A DNA stretch of 49,591 bases from CAYSWS01 sp964434935 (GTDB lineage: Bacteria; Patescibacteriota; WWE3; UBA101185; UBA10185): assembly GCA_964434935.1 (NCBI GenBank), contig CAYSWS010000008.1, positions 1 through 49,591 of the forward strand, written 5' to 3'. The notes under the pieces are model-generated. The model had not been told where the DNA came from. It ran no database searches and saw only the letters and a list, made by a program, of their open reading frames with translations. Each line of letters begins with the position of its first letter. Positions within the stretch are counted from its first letter, which is position 1. The translations under genes were made by a program, and so were the position numbers. This document shows positions 41,839 to 49,493 of this stretch, one piece after another.

Positions 41839-42501
41839 CTAATTATATTCAAATGAGTTGATTGCTTTCACTATATCTTTTGATAATTTACTATTATCAG
41901 GCTTATTGTACACAGTAAAAACATAAAGCTTGCTTTGTGTTTCTGGATTTTCTTCTTCGTTTCTTAGTATTAAGTAATATGTAATATCCTCCGTAACTAC
42001 TTTCTCAGCAGGATATGAGTTTATGTTTATTTTTTCTACACTTAAAATATTATCTACATTATCTAGAACCTTCTCAGTGCCAGTGAACCAAGTATATGTG
42101 GACTCATAATAATTAGTACTAATGTTTTCCACGTTTTGTGGGTAAATGTAAAATACTTTTTCCTCCCTAATCTCCATAAGTATTGATTGGTTATATGCAC
42201 CAACTACACTTGCTGTCCATTCATAAGGAAAATCAAAAGAGTAATCTTGATGTTTTATATTACACCAAGTATCTGTAGAGCTAGAAGTACTTATTGCTTC
42301 ACCATATCTAGACTTTTTATTACAAGAATCTAATTCTTCTGACTTTTGTTTTTTCTTTTCGTCTTGACCTACTTTTTCTCTTGAGTAATCTTTGATCTGT
42401 TTATTATCTTCTAAGGTTTTATATTTGAAAATAATTGACGTTACAATAAAAATCCCTGCTGAAAAAAATAATACGGGTATTAAAGATGTGCCTTTCTTCA
42501 T
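41839..42501 (-). CDS. Cassette protein, membrane-anchored with PsbP-like pattern
   Basis: A 220-residue protein with an N-terminal anchor (LIPVLFFSAGIFIVTSIIF), a charged linker and an outer domain starting YSFDFPYEWTASVVG, a pattern seen in PsbP/Mog1-like and related secreted domains. It ends SKDIVKAINSFEYN. A similar LSFSYP start occurs in the cassette protein nearest tRNA-His, so the two may be remote relatives. TAGATT ends 6 bases before the ATG. Function unknown. Confidence 0.58.
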   Translation of the reverse strand: MKKGTSLIPVLFFSAGIFIVTSIIFKYKTLEDNKQIKDYSREKVGQDEKKKQKSEELDSCNKKSRYGEAISTSSSTDTWCNIKHQDYSFDFPYEWTASVVGAYNQSILMEIREEKVFYIYPQNVENISTNYYESTYTWFTGTEKVLDNVDNILSVEKININSYPAEKVVTEDITYYLILRNEEENPETQSKLYVFTVYNKPDNSKLSKDIVKAINSFEYN

Positions 42502-42578
42502 AGCTTAAATCTACCATAAATATTTTATTTAAAATGAATAAAGGAACTTTTTATCAAAATTGCAGTATTAACTGCTAA

Positions 42579-42610
42579 TGGGGTGGCTGATTGAACAGAA
42601 TTTGAATCTA
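42579..42610 (-). repeat. Array repeat (e)
   Basis: TGGGGTGGCTGATT, then GAACAG and AATTTGAATCTA. It follows CTGCTAA, as repeat (f) does. Confidence 0.87.
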
Positions 42611-42635
42611 ATTTTCTCTAGTCTATATATGATTA

Positions 42636-43052
42636 TTAACTAAACAATTTACTAAATTTCTCTTCCTCAGCATCAGAGAGTTCTGCCCAAAGTTTATTCT
42701 CATGAATTTGGCTTTTTTGATAAAGTTCATCTTTATATTCTCTAGGTTGTAAATGAAAATGTAGATGGTCGATTTTAACATCGCTCTGTTTCACAAAAGG
42801 TCTATAATGGGTTTTTATATCGCAACCTAACGCAAACTTTTTCAAAATTTCTTCTTCAAGATTTATTACAGCATTAAATATTTCAACTCTTTCTTCTTGA
42901 TTTAATTCTACTGCTTTCTCAACATGTCTTTTAGGTATAACTAGTAAATGACACTCTACTAGCCTAGGATTACTCAATGTTATAAAATAGTGCGTTCCTT
43001 CTTTTAGTACTTTATTTCTATTTTTATTTATTTCGCAAAAAGGACAACTCAT
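42636..43052 (-). CDS. HIT-family hydrolase or transferase (cassette gene)
   Basis: A 138-residue protein of the histidine-triad family. It opens MSCPFCEINKNR (zinc-type CxxC), then FITLSNPRLVECHLLVIPKRHVE, and the catalytic triad DHLHFHLQPRE (near 97-107), the HxHxH form. HIT proteins hydrolyse or transfer nucleotidyl groups. It is the only array gene with a clear enzyme family. TACAAT lies 6 bases before the ATG. It is oriented away from tRNA-His like its neighbours. Confidence 0.86.
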   Translation of the reverse strand: MSCPFCEINKNRNKVLKEGTHYFITLSNPRLVECHLLVIPKRHVEKAVELNQEERVEIFNAVINLEEEILKKFALGCDIKTHYRPFVKQSDVKIDHLHFHLQPREYKDELYQKSQIHENKLWAELSDAEEEKFSKLFS

Positions 43053-43112
43053 TATTCAATTGTACACCTGAAATTTAGGTGTTGTTATCAACTATGAAAG
43101 ATATTCTGCTAA

Positions 43113-43144
43113 TGGGGTGGCTGATTGACCATAATTTGAACCGC
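43113..43144 (-). repeat. Array repeat (f)
   Basis: TGGGGTGGCTGATT, then GACCAT and AATTTGAACCGC. A looser, possibly decayed copy begins near 43194 (TGGGGTTGTGAAATTATG). Confidence 0.86.
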
Positions 43145-43319
43145 GTAATCGAAGAGTATGTATTATTTTACAAAATGTTTGCCACGGTAGCCTAATGGGG
43201 TTGTGAAATTATGAAGGTTGTTAACGCAGATTTATTGAATATCCCCTAATTTATGTTAAGTTATGGTAGCGTTTTTAATAGCACCTAAACTAATAAGTAT
43301 ACTAATCTACTGATTTATT

Positions 43320-43577
43320 TTAATCCCAAATTAACCCAGGGTCGTATTCCCGACCATAGCTTTTTACACAGTTCATCCAGTCAGCATTTTCTCTCAAGTA
43401 ATTTCCCTCATTGTCAAATCTTTTTTGATAAGAGTCAGGATATTTTCGTTTACAAATATTTATAATCCTATCACGTTTGTTATAAAAGCTGTTCCATTCA
43501 AGGTAAAAGGCATACATCATAAGTAGTAAGAATATAAACGCTAAGATTTTTAAAACGTTTCTCTTATTAGCAACCAC
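43320..43577 (-). CDS. Small membrane-anchored cassette protein
   Basis: An 85-residue protein from the GTG at 43577. One membrane helix (VLKILAFIFLLLMMYAFYL) and a short outer domain with two cysteines. No family recognised. TATAAT ends 6 bases before the GTG, which favours this start over the ATG at 43592 that lies inside the promoter. Confidence 0.5.
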   Translation of the reverse strand: MVANKRNVLKILAFIFLLLMMYAFYLEWNSFYNKRDRIINICKRKYPDSYQKRFDNEGNYLRENADWMNCVKSYGREYDPGLIWD

Positions 43578-43604
43578 AGCTAAATTATACATGTTTATAA
43601 AAAA

Positions 43605-43636
43605 TGGGGTGGCTGATTGATGAGAATTTGAACCAA
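43605..43636 (-). repeat. Array repeat (g)
   Basis: TGGGGTGGCTGATT, then GATGAG and AATTTGAACCAA. It is the copy nearest to tRNA-His. Confidence 0.9.
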
Positions 43637-43666
43637 ATATTTAATGTGTTCTTAGAGAACTGCAGG

Positions 43667-44383
43667 TTACCTTAACTGTAAAGAATTAAATAACAAAAAT
43701 TGATTTGTTATATCATAGTCACTAGTATTGATACTTTTCTTCATTTCCTCTATCTCTTTATCACAAAATAGGGCGTCCTCGATATCAGGATAATATGTTA
43801 TTACTAGATTATTGTAATTCTCATTAGTTATTGGAACTACAATCATACTGATTGGTATGCAACACCCATGGCAACCCCAAAACCATAGATGGGCACCCTC
43901 TACTCCATAATCATTTGAAATATTTTCTATAGATATCACTTCATCATGCTCTTTATCAAAATACTTTACTAGATCCTCTAAACTGTTTAGATTTATAACT
44001 TGGTTTACCCAGTGAGGGGGACCTTCCCAATGCATTGGTACAAAATTACTGCTTGTTGCAAATAAATACATATGTGGGTGTGCCCTCTTACTAAATGTTA
44101 TTGACCAATACTCTCCCTCACCAGCGCCTCCTTTCACATCCCCTGGAACAACAGAACCATAAAAATCAGGGTAACTAAATGATAAATTCGGATGTGCGTT
44201 TTCATAAAATAAAAGTTCTTCACTCTTTTCTTCTGCGATACTCTTTTCAATTCTCTCTTTATTATTAATTACATTCTGCGTCAAACTTTTTTTAGAGTAC
44301 ATATATGAAAAACCTGTAACTATTAAAACGATCACAAGTAAAATAATGAGTATGGAAGATATTCCACTTTGATTTTCTCGCAC
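43667..44383 (-). CDS. Membrane-anchored cassette protein next to tRNA-His
   Basis: A 238-residue protein from the GTG at 44383. An N-terminal helix (SSILIILLVIVLIVTGFSYMY) anchors an outer domain (NLSFSYPDFYGSVVPG...) containing CHGCC. No family is certain; the FSYP start recalls the 41839 gene. TATAAT ends 6 bases before the GTG. The frame continues into tRNA-His, but that part is not coding. It is the first cassette after the tRNA. Confidence 0.58.
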   Translation of the reverse strand: MRENQSGISSILIILLVIVLIVTGFSYMYSKKSLTQNVINNKERIEKSIAEEKSEELLFYENAHPNLSFSYPDFYGSVVPGDVKGGAGEGEYWSITFSKRAHPHMYLFATSSNFVPMHWEGPPHWVNQVINLNSLEDLVKYFDKEHDEVISIENISNDYGVEGAHLWFWGCHGCCIPISMIVVPITNENYNNLVITYYPDIEDALFCDKEIEEMKKSINTSDYDITNQFLLFNSLQLR

Positions 44384-44416
44384 ATTCACATTATACACAG
44401 AAGTAATAAGATATGG

Positions 44417-44492
44417 TGGGGTGGCTGATCGGACTCGAACCGACGACATTCGCCTCCACAGGGCGACGTTCTACCACTGAACTACAGCCACC
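44417..44492 (-). tRNA. tRNA-His (anticodon GTG), array anchor
   Basis: A minus-strand cloverleaf with G-1 (44492), acceptor GTGGCTG/CAGCCAC, discriminator C, encoded CCA at 44417-44419, anticodon loop CTGTGGA and T-arm GTCGG/CCGAT. Its last 13 bases are repeated at the edge of the downstream cassettes. Confidence 0.94.
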
Positions 44493-44559
44493 AAAAACAA
44501 CGGAAACCACACGTTATTATACCTTCTAATTTATTCAGCTCAAAATAATGAAAAGCACA

Positions 44560-46275
44560 CTAAGGCACATAGGGCGGGGCACTTCCGTTAGCTACATTCA
44601 TCGATTCAATAGCCCAGGGCTGAGACCATAAAGGATATCCTCTTGGGACCTGTATCCATTCGAACACGCCGTTAAAGAATTTCAAATATACATTATCTGT
44701 ACACAATGAATTCCTAGGCACGGTGTACTCGGGGGCATTAAATACCCTCCCATCCTCAGTCACTATCTCGTATTTTAAAGGATAATCCAGCAGGGCAACA
44801 TAAGGTGGAAACCACTCTTGCGAACCATACTTTATAAAGTCACTTTTACTACCATCTTCTATGTAATCATCTCCAGGGTAATGTATATAAACTCTCATAA
44901 TTGAATTAGATATAACGCCGGATGTTAATCCTTTCCTCATCTCAATATCACCAATATTAAAGGCGGTGTCTTCTATGTCATATGACTCATTTTCTTTACC
45001 ATCAATGTTCTTTATTTCTAGTGTTATTGTGTTATCTCCATTTCTGGTAAATATCATGTAATCATAGAAAAAATAACATTGTGTCGTATAGGGAAATATG
45101 ATCTGCTGAGTTGTTGTTAATGGATCGAACGACATAGAGATGGTAAAGGTTCCGTCAGGTTGATTACCTACAACAGTTGCATGTCTATTGTTCCAATAGT
45201 TAGCACTTGTAAAAAATACATTTGGTACCGGTTCTTTGGTGAAAGAGTCTACGAATCTACCGGTAAGAATTATGTTTTCCGGGGGGATGCCGGGCGGAAC
45301 ATCAGGTGGGTTTTCGGGATTTATGATCAGTTGAAATGCTCTAGATATTGCTCTTCCAACTTTATCCTTAAGTTGAATAAGCAAAGTGAAAATTCCTCCA
45401 CTACTTGGTGTGCCGGACAACACGCCAGTTACTCCATCCAGATCCAAATCTTCGGGTAAACTTCCTGATAATATGCTCCACGTATATGGTGGTTCGCCTC
45501 CTGATCCTAGCAGCGTGGTCCGGTAGTATTGGTCATAATCCCCCTCAGGTAATACCACATTTAGTATAGACAAAGGATCCACTTGGGGCGTTGTATCAGA
45601 AGGAATAAAGTCTGTAGTACCATCAGAGTCAGGAGGCGGCACTCCTCCACCGCCGTCTCCACTGCCACCCCCTGAGTCGCCTGTGCCATCACCATCAGCC
45701 ACAACAATATCTACAATTCCGCATGTTTCCAAACCATCAGCGTCAGATAGAGTTACCGGGCAGTGCCTTATTCTTCCGTGATCTTTGTTATCAAATACAA
45801 ATAAAGTATCCGCTTGTCCCAGGGATCTGACATAAACTCTAAATCTATCATCTTCATTGAATACCCTTGCTTTAAATCTGAAGTAACAATGGTTCGAACC
45901 AACACCCTCCCATTCTGAGTCGTCGCACTCATCTGGCAGATCAATTCCTTTGATATCAAACAAACATTCGTCATCAGGGGAGCCCGTAATCTCACATGAA
46001 ACTCCATCTTTCTGATCTATCTTGCCTGTATTTTTTAACGAATTTAAAAATTGGTATTCATTAGGACTTACGCCATACGAAGAAATGTACCCTTGCACGT
46101 CCAAACCAAGTTTGTTTATAGAGGCTTTTAAGGCGGCATCTCCGGCTGTTCTTCTTACTCTGGCCGGATTTAAGATAGCCGCAACAGTAGCAGTCAAAAT
46201 ACCGATCAGAACTATGACTATCAATAGTTCGATCAAAGAAAAACCTGATCTATTGAACCTTGGCAGTTTTCTCAC
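44560..46275 (-). CDS. Type IV pilin-like protein with large adhesin-like C-terminus
   Basis: A 571-residue protein. The N-terminus RSGFSLIELLIVIVLIGILTATVA is a class III prepilin signal (cut G/F, Glu5 present). A globular part follows, then a Gly/Ser-rich linker (about 215-245), then an Ig-like putative sugar-binding module (PYTWSILSGSLPEDLDLDG, GVLSGTPS; He_PIG type), then a beta-rich end. Ordinary pilins are 130-200 residues, so this is probably a minor pilin or tip adhesin. A GTG start with TATAAT 7 bases upstream. It begins 25 bases from the stop of the peptide-binding protein gene. Confidence 0.8.
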   Translation of the reverse strand: MRKLPRFNRSGFSLIELLIVIVLIGILTATVAAILNPARVRRTAGDAALKASINKLGLDVQGYISSYGVSPNEYQFLNSLKNTGKIDQKDGVSCEITGSPDDECLFDIKGIDLPDECDDSEWEGVGSNHCYFRFKARVFNEDDRFRVYVRSLGQADTLFVFDNKDHGRIRHCPVTLSDADGLETCGIVDIVVADGDGTGDSGGGSGDGGGGVPPPDSDGTTDFIPSDTTPQVDPLSILNVVLPEGDYDQYYRTTLLGSGGEPPYTWSILSGSLPEDLDLDGVTGVLSGTPSSGGIFTLLIQLKDKVGRAISRAFQLIINPENPPDVPPGIPPENIILTGRFVDSFTKEPVPNVFFTSANYWNNRHATVVGNQPDGTFTISMSFDPLTTTQQIIFPYTTQCYFFYDYMIFTRNGDNTITLEIKNIDGKENESYDIEDTAFNIGDIEMRKGLTSGVISNSIMRVYIHYPGDDYIEDGSKSDFIKYGSQEWFPPYVALLDYPLKYEIVTEDGRVFNAPEYTVPRNSLCTDNVYLKFFNGVFEWIQVPRGYPLWSQPWAIESMNVANGSAPPYVP

Positions 46276-46299
46276 CTTACTAATTATAGATAAAAAATA

Positions 46300-47724
46300 T
46301 TAATTTGTCCTAATCCTCTGCCAATTCTCAAAATCCAGGAACCTGTCCCCTACTGTAAAGGTATACTTTTCTCCTATGCCTTCAATGTAACGACTAACGT
46401 AATACTTGGTAAAAGGGTGGTACAAAAATACGGCAGGGATTTCATCTTCTACGACTTTTTGAAAAACGTCATAATGCACAGCTCGTTCTTCTGGATCGGT
46501 CACATTGCGGCCTTCTTCCAATGCTCTATCAGCCCTCACTTGCTCAAATCCGCTCAAGTTCAAACCCGGATCATCTTTTTGCGTCGAATGCCAGTTTATA
46601 TACCTGTCCGGGTCCCGTCCCACTTCCTGACCATAGAACAAGATCTCAAAATCCCTGTTCTTTATAACTTCGTCGAATATCTTTTCCGGGTCATACGCTA
46701 CAACTTTGGCTTCTAATCCTAGCTTAACTTCCCACAGATCGGCTATATCTTCAGCTAGCTTTTTATGTTCTTTTATGTCCGGTACGGCGATTCTTATAGT
46801 AATATCACTAAATTCCCCTGTGAACTCTTCGTCAAAATGATCAAAATCTAGTGACCTGTCCGTGTATTCGCTGCGACTAATGGGTCCTTGCACGGTTATG
46901 CCTTTATCGAAAATAAGCTGCTCTACCGGTATGGTGGCCCGTAAAGCCTTTCTAAGTTCCAGGTCTTGGAATTTCTCATCTCTGAGATTGAAAAACAAGG
47001 CATAATAAACACCTTGGAGGGGAAAATCGTATTTTTCGAAATTATCTATCTCGTAGTCGCTGCCAGAGACAAAGCCATCAATTTCACCTAACTTGCTGGC
47101 CGTCAAAAGTTCTTCCTCATTAGCGTAGAATCTGAACTTCAGCTTTCTTATCTCTACTTCAGGGTTTTCGTGAGCTAGGACCACTTGCCTGATGGTGGGG
47201 CCGCTTCTTTCGATACGCACTACTCTGAAAGGGCCGCTGGAGATTGGCATGAGCGGGTCCATGTCTTCTTCGGAATTTTCGGGCATGACACCTATGGTAA
47301 GCAGGCTTAGAAAAGGCGAGTATTTGTTGGGAAGATAATAGCGAACAGTCAGATCGTCTACCCTATCCGTGCCTACTCCGGATAGATTTTGCACTTTGTA
47401 CGAAGTGTATATAAGATCATTTGCTGTGATCTTGTTACCATTCGACCAAAATTGGTTATCTTTTAGTTTTACAGTGTAAATGAGGCCATCCTCAGAGATG
47501 CTCCATGTTTCCGCCAGATCCGGCACTAGAGAGCCGTAGATGTCGTATTTGAAAAGCCCTCTGTATATGAGACGAGAAACGGTTTTATCCGTTCTGGTGG
47601 TGGCTTGGTGTGGAAAGAAAGACCTGGGCTGACCCACCACACCCTCAGTGTATTGAGTTACCGTAGGAGAAAAACCAAACCATAAAGTATTCAAAAAAAG
47701 TAATATCTGAGAAAGTATCTTCAC
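46300..47724 (-). CDS. ABC transporter substrate-binding protein, family 5 (peptide/nickel type)
   Basis: A 474-residue protein with a signal-like N-terminus (ILLFLNTLWFGFSPTV). Family 5 markers: SRLIYRGLFKYDIYGSLVPDLAETWSISEDGL, YTVKLKDNQFWSNG-x-x-ITANDL and ELRKALRATIPVEQL. It should bind short peptides or related solutes outside the membrane. No permease or ATPase genes are adjacent. A GTG start with TAAAAT 6 bases upstream. Confidence 0.88.
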   Translation of the reverse strand: MKILSQILLFLNTLWFGFSPTVTQYTEGVVGQPRSFFPHQATTRTDKTVSRLIYRGLFKYDIYGSLVPDLAETWSISEDGLIYTVKLKDNQFWSNGNKITANDLIYTSYKVQNLSGVGTDRVDDLTVRYYLPNKYSPFLSLLTIGVMPENSEEDMDPLMPISSGPFRVVRIERSGPTIRQVVLAHENPEVEIRKLKFRFYANEEELLTASKLGEIDGFVSGSDYEIDNFEKYDFPLQGVYYALFFNLRDEKFQDLELRKALRATIPVEQLIFDKGITVQGPISRSEYTDRSLDFDHFDEEFTGEFSDITIRIAVPDIKEHKKLAEDIADLWEVKLGLEAKVVAYDPEKIFDEVIKNRDFEILFYGQEVGRDPDRYINWHSTQKDDPGLNLSGFEQVRADRALEEGRNVTDPEERAVHYDVFQKVVEDEIPAVFLYHPFTKYYVSRYIEGIGEKYTFTVGDRFLDFENWQRIRTN

Positions 47725-47754
47725 GTTGCTATTTTACCAGAATTGTGTGGTATC

Positions 47755-47784
47755 TTGATTATTGATAAAATGCCAAGGTAAAAT
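47755..47784 (+). promoter_or_regulatory. tRNA-Glu promoter
   Basis: TTGATT (47755-47760), 18 bases, TAAAAT (47779-47784), placing the start about 14 bases before tRNA-Glu. Confidence 0.6.
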
Positions 47785-47804
47785 TGACGGACCAGGTTTA
47801 TTTT

Positions 47805-47879
47805 GGCCCCATCGTCTAGCGGTCAGGACATCAGGTTTTCATCCTGAAAACCGGGGTTCGATTCCCCGTGGGGTCACCA
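47805..47879 (+). tRNA. tRNA-Glu (anticodon TTC)
   Basis: A plus-strand cloverleaf with acceptor GGCCCCA/TGGGGTC, anticodon stem TCAGG/CCTGA, loop TTTTCAT, T-arm CGGGG/CCCCG and encoded CCA. Confidence 0.94.
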
Positions 47880-47898
47880 GGCCTTTTTCTACCAATAA

Positions 47899-47946
47899 AA
47901 AAGTGTGGCAGGCGCCAGAGTAGCGATGCTACCACACTATTTTTGC
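47899..47946. terminator. Bidirectional terminator
   Basis: Arms AGTGTGG (47902-47908) and CCACACT (47932-47938), flanked by A-rich and T-rich runs, with an inner GTAGC/GCTAC stem. It can end tRNA-Glu on one strand and the CBS gene on the other. Confidence 0.75.
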
Positions 47947-47955
47947 TCTTTCCTT

Positions 47956-48417
47956 CTACGTGGTACGGTCCAAAGCAGATTGTTGAGCTGCCAGATAGCT
48001 TTCTTCCAATCTATCAAGCGCTTCGACCAACGATCTTTGAGACAGGAAACCCTTAACCACGCCGGCATCATCAATTACTGGCAGGTGCCTGATGTGATGT
48101 GTTTCCATGATCTCCAAAGCCGTTCTAGCCGTATTTCTTGGAAGGATCTTAACAACAGCGTCTTTTGAGACCATGACATCAGCAACTTTGGTTTCATCTT
48201 GGTCCAATCTCTCCATGAGCACTTTTCTGAGAAACACCTGCTCCGTGATTACACCTACAATCCTATTATTTTCGATGACGGGCATGCCGGTTACCTTTGC
48301 GGCTGTTAATTTCCTACCTGCTTCATGAACCGACATTTCAGGAGTAACAAAAAAAACCTCATCCTGATGCAGCTCGTGCAGTATTTCTTCAATCTTAGGG
48401 TTAATAATGTGCCGCAT
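47956..48417 (-). CDS. CBS-domain protein
   Basis: The protein (153 residues from the ATG at 48417) consists of two CBS domains: VFFVTPEMSVHEAGRKL...MPVIENNRIVGVITE and KDAVVKILPRNTARTALEIM...LPVIDDAGVVKGFLSQR. Stand-alone CBS pairs usually sense adenosine nucleotides and control a partner protein. A strong Shine-Dalgarno (AAAGGAGAG) precedes this ATG; an upstream in-frame ATG (48447) is less likely. Confidence 0.9.
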   Translation of the reverse strand: MRHIINPKIEEILHELHQDEVFFVTPEMSVHEAGRKLTAAKVTGMPVIENNRIVGVITEQVFLRKVLMERLDQDETKVADVMVSKDAVVKILPRNTARTALEIMETHHIRHLPVIDDAGVVKGFLSQRSLVEALDRLEESYLAAQQSALDRTT

Positions 48418-48518
48418 AGCCTTCTCTCCTTTTTCTATTAGAAACACGGATTCGGTGTTTGTTTTGGGGGTTTGTACATTATATCTTATTAAAAGTAGCT
48501 TGAAAAATGGCAGGTGCC

Positions 48519-49412
48519 TTAAATTAGCTCGTGAATACGCTTGGCCAACGCTGCTACTTCTTCCACATTAAAAGCCGACTGTTTGATGTCTATTCTACCT
48601 AGAACGTCCTGAATTTCTTTCTTATTTTGCAGATTTTTTGGTGTCCTTTTGACCAAATTGTCGTACAAATACCCTCTCTCCACCTCTCTGTTTGACGGTA
48701 CTATCAGGGTAGTTTTGAACTGCTCATCTATATCAAAAAAAGGTCCTTCTTCTCCGGCTTGATCCATCTGCTCTTTTCTTCGTGCCAGCCCTTCAAAACC
48801 CGTGTTTTTCATCTTTTTGGCATGCTTTAGCCCGTTAATTGTAGATTTCAAAATCTTAACACTGTCATCAAAAGATCTTAGTTGGGAAATAGCTCTTTCA
48901 CCCAGCAGCCCAAGCTTTGCCTCTCCTACACCTTTTATGATAACTCTACCTTCTTCGTTTAGTTCAATGTAGGCTAGATCCGGGTTTCTAACGCTACCTA
49001 CCTTGTCTTTAAGACCAAATCTCTCCGGATCATGGAGCAGGCTTAGCAGCTCATCACCTTCTTGAGATCTGCTATTTATAAATTCCGGATCGTACTTTAT
49101 CAGCATTTCGAACAACTCTCCCCTCAATATCTGCAACTCATATGCTTTCTTTTCTTCCTCGCTTAGTTCTGATATTTTCTTACCTTTAAATTTACCATCA
49201 TATTTTTTATCCTCCACGTATGCTGCTTCAATATGCCCTCTTAACTCTAGGGTCAGATCTTCAGGCATGTTTTTAATAGTTTTTGCCTGACGTATCTCAT
49301 CTCTTTGGGGGTTGTGGATATTTTCCAGTAAACTAAACAAGTCCTTTTTTATGAAATCTTCAGCGGACTCAACATCTGCGTTCAATTCTTCGAAAGGAGA
49401 AAGTTTTTCCAT
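48519..49412 (-). CDS. Unknown protein with a possible nuclease-like motif
   Basis: A 297-residue soluble, mostly helical, charged protein. No family recognised. The middle segment has NPDLAYIELNEEG followed by VGEAKLGLLG: a D...E-x-K order like PD-(D/E)XK nucleases, at the right spacing, but this is only a motif-level guess. TAATAT ends 6 bases before the ATG. It may also be a structural protein. Confidence 0.55.
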   Translation of the reverse strand: MEKLSPFEELNADVESAEDFIKKDLFSLLENIHNPQRDEIRQAKTIKNMPEDLTLELRGHIEAAYVEDKKYDGKFKGKKISELSEEEKKAYELQILRGELFEMLIKYDPEFINSRSQEGDELLSLLHDPERFGLKDKVGSVRNPDLAYIELNEEGRVIIKGVGEAKLGLLGERAISQLRSFDDSVKILKSTINGLKHAKKMKNTGFEGLARRKEQMDQAGEEGPFFDIDEQFKTTLIVPSNREVERGYLYDNLVKRTPKNLQNKKEIQDVLGRIDIKQSAFNVEEVAALAKRIHELI

Positions 49413-49493
49413 AAATTAATATTACTACAGCACCAGTATTTTAGCTTACCTTTCCGCTATATAACTGCTACAATTTGATTAATAAAACTGCCT

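Larger units (their letters stand above)
38994..44416 (-). mobile_element. Gene-cassette array anchored at tRNA-His
   Basis: Seven ~32-bp repeats, all in the orientation of tRNA-His, divide this stretch into seven units of about 500-1500 bp. Every repeat starts with the tRNA's 3' end (TGGGGTGGCTGAT on the plus strand, CCA at its edge). The units each hold one gene read away from the tRNA, with its own promoter; the last holds two. Two units share the same promoter layout and terminator. No integrase, transposase or replication gene is present. The region looks more AT-rich than its flanks. I infer repeated insertion of minimal cassettes at tRNA-His by a recombinase encoded elsewhere. Confidence 0.7.

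Noticed and set aside
38994..44416. CRISPR array
   Set aside because: Repeats are 0.5-1.5 kb apart with genes between them, and there are no cas genes.
38994..44416. Classical integron with attC sites
   Set aside because: No intI-like gene is visible, the sites match a tRNA end rather than attC core sites, and the cassettes have their own promoters. An analogous mechanism remains possible.
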